A stretch of 64,000 bases of DNA, from assembly GCA_003963405.1 (NCBI GenBank), contig RXIY01000060.1, forward strand, positions 38,140 to 102,139, written 5' to 3'. Below the pieces are notes generated by a model that did no database searches, had not been told where the DNA came from, and saw nothing but the letters and a program-made list of their open reading frames with translations. This document shows, piece by piece, positions 55,431 through 63,390 of this stretch. Numbering within the stretch: the first letter of the stretch is position 1; each line of letters starts with the position of its first letter. The stretch comes from Hyphomicrobiales bacterium. Lineage in GTDB: Bacteria > Pseudomonadota > Alphaproteobacteria > Rhizobiales > Beijerinckiaceae. Made by a program: the position numbers and the translations under genes.

Positions 55431-56285
55431 ATGAAGAGGTTTCCGCGATCGCTCATGAGCCAGACGTTGCTCGCGCCAAAGCTGCTGGTCTTCGGCCTGG
55501 TGTTTGCGTTGTTCGGGTCAGCCTCCGGACTGTCCCAACAGAGCCAGTCCAGTAACGAAGTCACGGTCGCTCAATCCGGCCCAGCCGACCAGCCAACCCA
55601 GCCGGGCACTCCGACTCTCTCCACGCGCGAGTCTGACGTGCTGATCCGACCCACTGCTCACGGAAGACGTGGTCCTGAACTGCTTTCCAATGATCAACTG
55701 GCGAAGGAGATAGCGGCCCAAAAGCGCGTCGCCACCTATTTTCATGACAAGGTGACGCCCCGTCTCAAGAGTTGCTGGGACTCTCTCAAAGGAACGGGCG
55801 ATATCAGGATGGAGTACACCTTCGCGAGGCGGGACAAGAACTGGATGCCTGAAAAGGTGATTCTGGCCCATTCGACCGTGCCTGAGGATCAGAACGACGC
55901 TGCTCTCGAGTGCATGCAGGGTGCCGTCAAGGACGCACCCCTCCCAATCGATTACGGCGATGCCGACACAAAAGATTTCTTCATTTCGTGGTCTTGGCCG
56001 GTACCCACTCCCAAGGACGCAGAACAGCACTATCAAATGATGGTGGCCGCGAAACCCGCCGGTGGCGGAGGTGGGGGGTGTGACGGGCGCGGTACTTCGC
56101 CGAGGTGCAAGCGCTGCGTTGGCGAGGGGGCCTGCAGCAGCTGCGCGACCGTTTGCGTCGGGTATCAAAGCTGCGGCTTTTCGTACAGCCCCAAGGGCAA
56201 GCTCGTCGGCTGCTTCAATGATCCGCCTACTCAATGCGTTTCCGGGGGCTCAGGCGGCGTATCCGGCGGCCTAGTCATATACTGA
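55431..56285 (+). CDS. Secreted protein with a nine-cysteine C-terminal domain, function unknown
   Basis: A 284-residue exported protein. A signal peptide (hydrophobic core about residues 15-32) is followed by a Gln/Ser/Thr-rich linker, a central domain (about 85-205) with SCWDSLKGTGDIRMEYTF and a late SWSWPVPTP, which looks like a periplasmic TonB_C/AgmX-like beta-alpha fold (C115, C161 could pair), then a hexaglycine hinge (211-216) and a compact tail with nine Cys (217, 226, 229, 235, 238, 242, 248, 261, 269). A strong GGAGGAGGG ribosome site precedes the ATG. The tail is not a domain I recognise. Both sides carry a copy of the same palindrome. Confidence 0.78.
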   Translation: MKRFPRSLMSQTLLAPKLLVFGLVFALFGSASGLSQQSQSSNEVTVAQSGPADQPTQPGTPTLSTRESDVLIRPTAHGRRGPELLSNDQLAKEIAAQKRVATYFHDKVTPRLKSCWDSLKGTGDIRMEYTFARRDKNWMPEKVILAHSTVPEDQNDAALECMQGAVKDAPLPIDYGDADTKDFFISWSWPVPTPKDAEQHYQMMVAAKPAGGGGGGCDGRGTSPRCKRCVGEGACSSCATVCVGYQSCGFSYSPKGKLVGCFNDPPTQCVSGGSGGVSGGLVIY

Positions 56286-56605
56286 GATTGGCTCTTAGCG
56301 CCGTGAGTAAAATGGAATCGGCCAGAGAATGTCCGATAAGCGCATTATCGGACATCCAGACAGGACGACGGGCCCGGCGGATAGCGGCCGAAAACGGGTG
56401 ACAAAGCGCCGTCGTCGGTTACGATTCTTGCCATGCATTTGCGTGATTCGATGCTGGCGCGCGAAGTCGTCTCAGCCGCCGGCGTCGTCCCCCAAGCGCC
56501 TCCGGCGGGCACGCCGCGCCGAGTGCTGGCCGCGAATAACGCGCAGATTTAACCGCTTAGTCCGCCGGGCCGCGGGTTCAAACCGCGAAGGGTGGGAAAT
56601 GCATC
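56286..56605. other. 320-base interval without a gene
   Basis: It contains the perfect palindrome at 56329-56355 and little else. A small hairpin (GCGG/CCGC around GTTCAAA near 56573-56587) resembles a T-arm in isolation, but no tRNA can be folded around it. Confidence 0.5.
56329..56355. repeat. Perfect inverted repeat, copy 2 of the TCCGATAA palindrome
   Basis: ATGTCCGATAA (56329-56339) and TTATCGGACAT (56345-56355) are perfect 11-bp arms around GCGCA. The TGTCCGATA...TATCGGACA core resembles serine-resolvase (Tn3-type res) subsites, which is inference. It lies 43 bases after the Cys-rich gene stop with no T-run, so a terminator is less likely. Confidence 0.75.
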
Positions 56606-57136
56606 ATGAGAGATTTGCCTTTGTCCAAGGTGTATCAGTTGATCGAGCCGGGCCCGGTTGTCCTGCTCACAACGGGGCATGACGGCGCGCGGAACGTCAT
56701 GACCATGTCCTGGCATATGATGGTGGACTTCAATCCGCCGCTGATCGCCTGCATCGTCAGCGACCGGGATCACAGTTTCGTGGCGCTGCGTGCGACGAAG
56801 GAATGCGTGATCGCGATCCCGGCTGTTGAACTCGCGGCGAAAGTCGTCGCGATCGGCAACTGCTCCGGCCGGGAAATCGACAAGTTTGCGACCTTCTGCC
56901 TGACGCCAAAGGCGGCCAGGCGTGTTTCGGCGCCCCTGATCGCCGAGTGCTTCGCCAACATCGAATGCAGGGTGGTGGATACGCGCCTCGTGAACAAATA
57001 TGGCCTGTTCGTTCTGGAAGGTCTCAAGGCGTGGGTCGATCCGTCGAAGAAAAATTCAAAAACGATCCATCATCAGGGCTTCGGCAGGTTCGTCGTCGAC
57101 GGCGACACGATCGAGTTGGCGTCGCGGATGCCCTGA
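56606..57136 (+). CDS. Flavin-reductase-like (DIM6/NTAB) flavoprotein
   Basis: A 176-residue FMN-binding split-barrel protein. LIEPGPVVLLTTGHDGARNVMTMSWHMMVDFNPPLIACIVS is the FMN-binding core, and VIAIPAVELAAKVVAIGNCSGREIDKF follows as in the flavin-reductase-like family. It may reduce flavin for a partner oxygenase or act as a small-molecule reductase; no partner is adjacent. It lies outside the decayed element and starts the next chromosomal block. Confidence 0.85.
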   Translation: MRDLPLSKVYQLIEPGPVVLLTTGHDGARNVMTMSWHMMVDFNPPLIACIVSDRDHSFVALRATKECVIAIPAVELAAKVVAIGNCSGREIDKFATFCLTPKAARRVSAPLIAECFANIECRVVDTRLVNKYGLFVLEGLKAWVDPSKKNSKTIHHQGFGRFVVDGDTIELASRMP

Positions 57137-57267
57137 CCCGGCGCGCTTGTTTGATCGGCTGCGAGGCGTTCTCGCGCCGGCCAGGCCGCCCGGTGTGACG
57201 CGGCGCCTGCCTGAGACGCATATCTTAATTTGCGTCATGCCCGCGTAAAATCTGTTAAATCTACTCA

Positions 57268-58503
57268 GTGAATGCCCGATGCGGTCACATGGTCATGACG
57301 GCCGAAGAAGCAGCCAGTCCGAAAATACAGAGACGCCTCGCTCGAAAGGGCCTCGGGCTTGTCCTCGCGCTTCTCGGCGCCAGCGCGATCGCGTTTGCCG
57401 GCTTTGAAATATCCCGCCTCGTGGGGAAGGGGGCGGGCGTGCGCTACCTTACGCAAAAGGTTACGCGCGGAGCGGTCGTCAAGGCGGTGACCACCAGCGG
57501 CACGGTGAACCCCGTCATCACGGTGCAGGTTGGAACCTATGTCTCGGGCGTCATCCAGGCGCGTTACTGCGACTACAATACGAAAGTCACGAAGGGCCAG
57601 GTCTGCGCGAAAATCGATCCAAGACCCTATCAGGTGATTGTCGATCAGAGCCGCGCCACCCTCGGCGTGGGGCAAGCCCAGCTGGTCAAGGATCAGGCGG
57701 ATCTTGCTTATGCAAAGGTCGCCTATGAGCGCAACAGGAGACTCGTCGCGACGAAGTCCGTTTCGCAGGACGTTCTCGACTCCTCCAAGGCCGCGCTCGA
57801 TCGGGCGATGGCCCAGATCGGACTGGATCAGGCGACCATCGCCTTGCAGCAGGCACAGCTGCACGCCGCGGAGATCAATCTCGGCTACACGGACATTGTG
57901 TCACCGGTCGACGGCACTGTCGTCAGCCGCAGCGTCGAAATGGGCCAGACAGTCGCTGCAAGCTTCCAGACGCCGACCCTCTTCCTCGTCGCGACGGATC
58001 TGACGTCGATGCAGGTCGACACCAATGTCTCCGAGAGCGACATCGGCGCCGTCAAGCGCGGCGATAAGGCGACGTTCACGGTCGAGTCCTTCCCCAATCG
58101 AACCTTTTCGGGAAAGGTGACCGAGGTCAGGCAATCGCCGCAGACCATTCAGAACGTCGTGACCTATGACGCCGTGGTCGGCGTGCGCAATCAAGACCAG
58201 GCCCTGAAGCCCGGAATGACGGCGACGACGCGCATCGTCGTCGACGAGCGGCAGGATGTCCTGCGGGTTCCCGACCAGGCGCTTCGCTATCAGCCGGGCG
58301 GCGTTCCCGGCCTTACCGGCGCTCCGCCGCCGGTCGATCTGAACGGCGGCGTTAGAGTCTGGGTGTTGCGCGGCGGCGAGCCGCAAATGGTAGTGATCAT
58401 GACTGGACTCGACGATGACGCCTTCACGGAAGTCATCAAGGGAGACCTTCAGGCCGGCGACGGGGTCATCGTGGGCGAAGCGACCCCGAACCCATCGCCC
58501 TGA
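57268..58503 (+). CDS. macA: MacA-like periplasmic adaptor of an ABC exporter
   Basis: A membrane-fusion protein of up to 411 residues. An N-terminal anchor (about residues 28-50, GLGLVLALLGASAIAFAGF) is followed by the first lipoyl half with QVGTYVSGVI and ARYCDYNTKVTKGQ, a helical hairpin, the second half (DIVSPVDGTVVSRSVEMGQTV), a beta-barrel (TNVSESDIGAVKRGD) and a membrane-proximal domain. It lies 23 bases before macB in the same direction. The start is uncertain: GTG at 57268, or ATG at 57289 or 57295, none with a clear ribosome site. Confidence 0.9.
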   Translation: MNARCGHMVMTAEEAASPKIQRRLARKGLGLVLALLGASAIAFAGFEISRLVGKGAGVRYLTQKVTRGAVVKAVTTSGTVNPVITVQVGTYVSGVIQARYCDYNTKVTKGQVCAKIDPRPYQVIVDQSRATLGVGQAQLVKDQADLAYAKVAYERNRRLVATKSVSQDVLDSSKAALDRAMAQIGLDQATIALQQAQLHAAEINLGYTDIVSPVDGTVVSRSVEMGQTVAASFQTPTLFLVATDLTSMQVDTNVSESDIGAVKRGDKATFTVESFPNRTFSGKVTEVRQSPQTIQNVVTYDAVVGVRNQDQALKPGMTATTRIVVDERQDVLRVPDQALRYQPGGVPGLTGAPPPVDLNGGVRVWVLRGGEPQMVVIMTGLDDDAFTEVIKGDLQAGDGVIVGEATPNPSP

Positions 58504-58526
58504 CCCTCGAACATGAGGCACCGGTC

Positions 58527-60644
58527 GTGACGGCGTCGAATATCATCATCGAGGTTAGAGGCCTGACCAGAACCTTCACAGTGGGGGACGTGGACGTGCG
58601 CGCCTTGCGAGGCGTGAACCTCTCCATCGAGCGCGGAGAGTTCGTGGCGATCATGGGCGCGTCCGGCTCCGGCAAATCGACTCTCATGGCGATATTGGGC
58701 TGCCTGGATTCAGCGACTGCCGGCCGCTACTTTTTCGAAGGTCTCGACGTCGCGGCGCTCGACGAACCGCAGCTTGCGAGGCTGCGTCGTGAAAAGCTCG
58801 GCTTTGTCTTCCAGAGCTTCAATCTGCTCGCCCGCACGAGCGCGATCGAGAACGTCGCTTTGCCGCTCTTCTATTCGGACGAGGCCATCGAGGGCGCGCA
58901 ACGGCTCGAGAGGGCGCGCGCCGCTCTTGAACTGCTTGGCCTGGGCGACCGGGCGCAGAATGCCCCAGCGCAGCTTTCGGGCGGCCAGCAACAACGGGTG
59001 GCGATCGCTCGGGCCCTCATCAATGGGCCTTCCGTGCTGTTCGCAGACGAACCTACAGGCAACCTGGACACGAAGACCTCGCATGAAATCATGGAGAGGC
59101 TGCTCTCGTTGAACAGGGACCAGGGCTTGACTGTAATCGTGGTCACGCATGAGCCGGACATCGCCGCCTACGCAGGCCGGGTGATCACGATGCGCGACGG
59201 CCAGATCGCGTCTGATGAGCGGCGCGCCGGCCCGGCGCCGTCGCGTCCGCCGACGCCACAGCAGAAAGAGGCGTCGGCCGCGATGACGATCCTTCATTCC
59301 TCGCGGCCGGCAAAAGGGGCGCTTGCGCAAGTCTCGACGCTCGCCTTCGCGTCGATGATCGTAACAGCGGCCGTTCAGGCGATCGCGCGCAACAAGCTGC
59401 GCTCCGCCCTGACCATGCTCGGCGTGTTCATCGGCGTCGCCGCTCTTATCGCCATGGTGGCGGTGGGCAATGGCGCGAACGCCGCGGTCCGCAAGCAGAT
59501 CGAAAGCCTGGGAACCAATCTCGCCGTCGTGCTGCCCGGCGCCGTGCTGACAGGCGGGGCGCGCGCAGGATTTGGCAGCGCGTCCACACTGACGGTGGCG
59601 GACGCGCAGGCGATCCGCCGCGAGGCCCCAGAGGTTGGACTCGTTGCCTATCTGATGCGGCAGATGGGCCAGGTGCAGCTGCGCAACCAAAACTGGACGA
59701 CAAACATCCAGGCGGTCTCGCTGAATTATCCCCCCGTCACGAATTGGCGGATCGCCGAGGGGCGCGGGATCGGCGCCGACGACGAAAGAAGCGGCGCCCT
59801 CGTCGTCGTCATCGGCCACACTGTCTACAAGCAGCTGTTTGCGCGCGGCGAGAATCCACTCGGGACCACGATCTTGGTCAAAGGGTCGCCGTTGCGCGTG
59901 GTCGGCGTGCTTGCGACAAAGGGCCAGAGCATGTGGGGGCAGGACCAGGACGATCTGGTCATGATTCCCTTCAAGACAGGGGAACGGAAGGTTCTCGGCG
60001 TCGCCGCGCCCAACCAGCCCACAAATCTCACAAGCCTCTATCCGCCGCCGCCCAATCCGTTCAATCTGCAGCCGCGCCTGACCGGCTACGTCAATTCCAT
60101 CTATGTGCAGGCGACGGCGCAGAATAGAATTCCGGCGGCGATCGACGACATCAACCGCATCCTGATGCGACGCCACCGGATCAAGCCGACGGACATCAAG
60201 GATTTCGACATCCGCAACCTGAGCCAGATCGCCGAGACCGCGGAAGGCAGCAGCAAGGTGATGGCCGTTCTGCTCGCCATCGTCGCCTCTATCTCGCTGC
60301 TTGTCGGCGGCATCGGGATCATGAACATTCTCCTCGTCTCGGTCACCGAGCGCACGCGCGAAATCGGCCTGCGCATGGCTGTCGGGGCTCAGCGGCTGCA
60401 CGTCCTGACGCAGTTTCTTGCGGAAGCCGTGCTGATCAGCATCAGCGGCGGGCTGGCGGGGATAGCGGCGGGCGTCGCGATCTCCGAGGTGATCGCAATT
60501 TTTTCCGCTTGGTCATCTCCTGTTTCCTTCGGGGCGATCGCGATCGGTTTTGTCTTCTCCGTCGCCGTGGGTGTGTTCTTCGGCTATTATCCTGCCAGAA
60601 AAGCAGCGCAGCTCGATCCCATACAGGCGCTGCGATATGAATAA
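58527..60644 (+). CDS. macB: MacB-type ABC transporter, fused ATPase and permease
   Basis: A 705-residue inner-membrane exporter. The ATPase domain has Walker [10 protein letters not shown] (about residues 44-52), signature LSGGQQQRV, Walker [13 protein letters not shown] and the H-loop [12 protein letters not shown]. After a linker the permease has four helices with a large periplasmic domain between the first and second, and the C-terminal FtsX-like part ([29 protein letters not shown]). With MacA and an outer-membrane factor it would drive substrates out of the periplasm; the substrate (drug, toxin or siderophore-like) cannot be told. Confidence 0.95.
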   Translation: MTASNIIIEVRGLTRTFTVGDVDVRALRGVNLSIERGEFVAIMGASGSGKSTLMAILGCLDSATAGRYFFEGLDVAALDEPQLARLRREKLGFVFQSFNLLARTSAIENVALPLFYSDEAIEGAQRLERARAALELLGLGDRAQNAPAQLSGGQQQRVAIARALINGPSVLFADEPTGNLDTKTSHEIMERLLSLNRDQGLTVIVVTHEPDIAAYAGRVITMRDGQIASDERRAGPAPSRPPTPQQKEASAAMTILHSSRPAKGALAQVSTLAFASMIVTAAVQAIARNKLRSALTMLGVFIGVAALIAMVAVGNGANAAVRKQIESLGTNLAVVLPGAVLTGGARAGFGSASTLTVADAQAIRREAPEVGLVAYLMRQMGQVQLRNQNWTTNIQAVSLNYPPVTNWRIAEGRGIGADDERSGALVVVIGHTVYKQLFARGENPLGTTILVKGSPLRVVGVLATKGQSMWGQDQDDLVMIPFKTGERKVLGVAAPNQPTNLTSLYPPPPNPFNLQPRLTGYVNSIYVQATAQNRIPAAIDDINRILMRRHRIKPTDIKDFDIRNLSQIAETAEGSSKVMAVLLAIVASISLLVGGIGIMNILLVSVTERTREIGLRMAVGAQRLHVLTQFLAEAVLISISGGLAGIAAGVAISEVIAIFSAWSSPVSFGAIAIGFVFSVAVGVFFGYYPARKAAQLDPIQALRYE

Positions 60645-61002
60645 GGCGGGGGGCATGCGGTCGTTGATTGTCGTCCTCTGGTCGCTCATCGGCCTCGTGA
60701 TGGCCAGCTCCTGCGCGGGCGAGGAAGCCAAGCCTAGCGGCGCTCTTGTTGCGGCCGGTCACGACTTCGCGCTTCAGGCCTGCGCGGCGTGCCATGTGGC
60801 CGCAAAGGACCAGGCGTCGAAGCCGATATTGAAGCCGCCGGCGCCGAGCTTTCTCTCGATCGCGGGCCGACAAACGACAACCGAGGTCTCTCTGCGCCAG
60901 TTTCTCAGCAAGCCGCATGGGAAGATGCCCAATCCCGAGCTTGCCAATTTCGAGATCGACGAAGTGGTCGCCTATTTGTTGAGCCTGAAGCCAAAAAGGT
61001 AG
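60637..61002 (+). CDS. Small exported c-type cytochrome
   Basis: A 121-residue protein with a signal peptide (about residues 7-27) and one haem c motif CAACH (C49, C52, H53). A likely axial Met lies in KPHGKMPNPEL, and the C-terminal helix EIDEVVAYLLSLK matches class I cytochromes. The start at 60637 overlaps the macB stop by 8 bases (60655 is an alternative), so it is probably co-transcribed with macAB. Its redox partner is unknown. Confidence 0.85.
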   Translation: MNKAGGMRSLIVVLWSLIGLVMASSCAGEEAKPSGALVAAGHDFALQACAACHVAAKDQASKPILKPPAPSFLSIAGRQTTTEVSLRQFLSKPHGKMPNPELANFEIDEVVAYLLSLKPKR

Positions 61003-61055
61003 CGCCTTACAGGGAGAAACGCGCGCCTCCACCTAGCCCGCGCGCGATCTGCCGT

Positions 61056-61283
61056 CTGCGGCGGCTTGATGATCTTCTTCGCGCGCAGGCGACGCAGATC
61101 GAATTGCGGATTGGCTGGAGCAATGTCGCGCCATCGAGCCGGATTTCCATAGAGCTTGCCCGCGACGCCGCTGAGTGTGTGGCCCGCTTGGATCTTATAG
61201 TTTCGCGGCGGCGGGTAGTGGCGCGCTTCCGTCGCTTCCTCTTCGGCCGGCGGCTGCGCGGCCGTCTTTCCAGTTGTGCTTTA
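61056..61283 (-). pseudogene. LysM-domain gene remnant
   Basis: On the minus strand the frame between a TAA at 61281-61283 and the macAB-cytochrome end reads a Glu/Pro-rich linker and then a LysM domain (YKIQAGHTLSGVAGKLYGNP..IAPANPQFD), spanning about 61056-61202. No start codon fits, and the frame runs on past the domain into the opposing cytochrome gene. It looks like the 3' end of a peptidoglycan-binding LysM gene whose front has been lost. It lies directly downstream of the slipin pseudogene on the same strand. Confidence 0.6.
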
Positions 61284-61289
61284 GCGTCG

Positions 61290-62239
61290 TTACTGTTCCG
61301 AAGCTGGCTCCGACGACGGCGCTCCGGACCAAGGGCCGACCGCAGGCTTAGGGGCGGTCTTTTGACTCAAGCCTGCCGATAGCGCCGTTACCCCAGCAAG
61401 TCCGCCGAGCTGCATCGTTTCGATGGCCGTGCTCGGCACGATGACGATCGTGGCGTTTTCTTTCTTCAGCCCCTCGTAGAGCATGTTCATCGCCCGCAAA
61501 TGGAAAGCGGTTGGATTATCGGTGTAAGTTTTCGCCGCCTCGCCGAATTTCTCGGCGATCTGGCGCTCCGAGTCGCCGAGGATGACGCGCGCCTGGCGTT
61601 CGCGTTCCGCTTGGGCCTGCATGGACATGGCGTCTTCCAAAGCCGACGGGATCAGCACGTCCTTCACCTCCACTGAGATAACATTGATGCCCCAGGGCTC
61701 GGTCCTGACGTCGATAATCCGTCGGAGTTCGACGCTGATTTTCTCGCGTCCCTCCAGCATATCCGAAAGCATGGTTTTGCCGATCACGTCGCGCAGCGCC
61801 GTCTGAGCCGCCCAATTTATGGCGCTTTCATAGTCGGCCACGTCGAGCGCCGCCTTTTTTGGGTCGACGACCTTCCAGAACAACATGGCGTCAAGTCGAC
61901 CGGCACCGTATCCTTGGTAAGCGTTTTTTCCGCCTTGAACGCTGTGGTGATCACACGAATGTCGATCCAATAGGCGACGACGTCGATGATCGGAATGATG
62001 AGGAACAGCCCGGGGCCCTTGAGGGCGCTAAAGCGTCCGAGCCGCAGAACCACGACCCGTTCCCATTAATTGGCAATCTTGATCGAGTAGGAGACGATCA
62101 AGGCAGCCATTGCCGAGACAACGGCGATCAACGCGCTTTTGTGCGGGTCGCCAAGCTCGAGACTTGCGTATGAGAGGCTCAAGCCGGCGCCCAGCAGCAA
62201 TACGAAGATCAAGATAGGCAGGGCGTTGGAGTTTCTCAT
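61290..62239 (-). pseudogene. Slipin / SPFH-band 7 protein, broken by a stop codon and a frameshift
   Basis: The minus strand encodes a stomatin-like (slipin) protein in three pieces. From ATG 62239 (strong GGAGGAG site) 57 residues form two membrane helices, ending SYSIKIAN. The next codon is TAA (62066-62068), where relatives have Gln (IANQWERVVVLRLGRF). The frame continues with WERVVVLRLGRFSALKGPGLF up to TKDTVPVD. A one-base deletion near 61893-61895 then shifts into the frame DAMLFWKVVDPKKAA, which runs through the rest of the SPFH domain (QAQAERERQARVILGDSE) to the normal C-terminus at 61290. Two independent lesions argue for a true pseudogene. Confidence 0.85.
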
Positions 62240-62547
62240 CTCGGTTCTCCTCCCGAACAGGTCGGGCGCGATCGAGCCGATAGAACCGGCGCATGTTTTT
62301 GGCCGCGTTTATGCGATGGGGACAGATGGCGTCCATGACGCCTGATTCTGAGCCGTGGCGCTGGGTCGGTCAAGGAGCACGTGGGTAGAGCGGACCGCTC
62401 AACGTGCGGCCTCATCCGATGTCGAGACACATGACCCATTAAATACGGCAGCAATTCCAGTTGAGCTGGGTTCCTGTCTCAGACCGTGGGGGCCGGGCAG
62501 GGTCCCGATCCCTTCGACTCTTCGGCAGGCCGGCAGCTTTCGCAAGG
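62240..62547. other. 308-base interval without a gene
   Basis: No coding signal is seen on either strand. It separates the slipin pseudogene from the truncated PLP-enzyme remnant and holds the slipin ribosome site (complement of about 62243-62252). Confidence 0.5.
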
Positions 62548-62829
62548 TCAGGGTTCCGAGGCTGCATGCAACGCCTGCTGAATGTCGCTTTCAATATCTG
62601 CCTGCGTCTCAAGCCCGACTGAGATCCGGACTAGCCCCTCGCTGATCCCGTATCGCTCTCTCTCGCCGGTCATGCAGCGCAAGGCCTCCTGCCGGATGGC
62701 GTCAACGTGTTTTTTGGAGCCGAGAATCGCGCCGGCAACGAGGTCGCCGCGGTTTGTCCGCCATTGCGAGCGATTTCCCCGCTGCTTTTCCGGGTCCATT
62801 GAAGCGAAAATTCGTTTCGCGCCACCCAT
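62548..62829 (-). pseudogene. Internally deleted Cys/Met-metabolism PLP enzyme (cystathionine-synthase type)
   Basis: The 93-residue frame joins two non-adjacent parts of a cystathionine gamma-synthase/sulfhydrylase-type enzyme: a piece near the PLP lysine (RGDLVAGAILGSKKHVDAIR, normally HSDLVAG...) and the extreme C-terminus (YGISEGLVRISVGLE, normally GISEGLVRLSVGLE...). About 150-180 residues between, and everything before, are missing, as is the PLP lysine itself. No activity is expected. It is a relic of a deleted gene. Confidence 0.7.
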
Positions 62830-62928
62830 GCTGGTTCCCCGCTTGTGAATCCGGCAGGTTACTTAGGTCAGGCTCAGGGCCGGGCCATTACGCCATCTCA
62901 GAACTCGCGGTTTATGATAGCCGCTCTC

Positions 62929-63261
62929 TCATTTCCCCTTGCGACTTCGGTCGCGGGCGTTGCCAGTTCTGAAAGTCGCGTCTAGTCGATTTCCGAAGCT
63001 TTGGAAGGAGGCGTCTACGTCAAATGCGACCTGAGCCATTCCTGCCTTCAGCCGTGCAAATAAGCCAGATCCCTCTGCGTTCAATGCCCGTAATCTCTTT
63101 TCCCATGCATCGTATCGTTCTTGCATCTCAGAGACTTTTCCCCGCATCTCGATCATTTCAAGCTCGTTTGCGGGGGCTGTTTTTCGGCGAGCTTCGAAGA
63201 TGCGTTCGGCGAGAAGTTCGAGACGACTTTCGAGACCCGGATGTAAGCCTAGCCTTTCCAT
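62929..63261 (-). CDS. Small coiled-coil protein, function unknown
   Basis: A 110-residue helical protein. Residues ~12-65 are rich in Glu, Arg and Leu with heptad character (LELLAERIFEARRKTAPANELEMIEMRGKVSEMQERYDAWEKRLRAL is one continuous helix; only the pattern matters), followed by a Phe/Asp-containing region and a basic tail (NARDRSRKGK). GAGGAAG precedes the ATG at 63261. No family is recognised; it lies downstream of the aconitase-type gene on the same strand. Confidence 0.6.
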   Translation of the reverse strand: MERLGLHPGLESRLELLAERIFEARRKTAPANELEMIEMRGKVSEMQERYDAWEKRLRALNAEGSGLFARLKAGMAQVAFDVDASFQSFGNRLDATFRTGNARDRSRKGK

Positions 63262-63390
63262 GTTTTGCTTCCTCTTTTGCCGGTGATGGACGAGTACGGG
63301 CGAAATTTTTGTTGCGGCCGTTCGCCTCGAGGGGGTTGGCGCTGAGAGGTTTCCAAGCGGTCCACGCCGCCTGGAAAGGTTGCTCAGATG

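Noticed and set aside
56545..56600. T-arm-like hairpin with GGTTCAAACC
   Set aside because: No acceptor, D or anticodon arms can be built around it, so it is not a tRNA.
62028..62336. 102-codon minus-strand frame upstream of the slipin remnant
   Set aside because: It overlaps the slipin N-terminal helices in another frame; the slipin frame has the ribosome site and family sequence.
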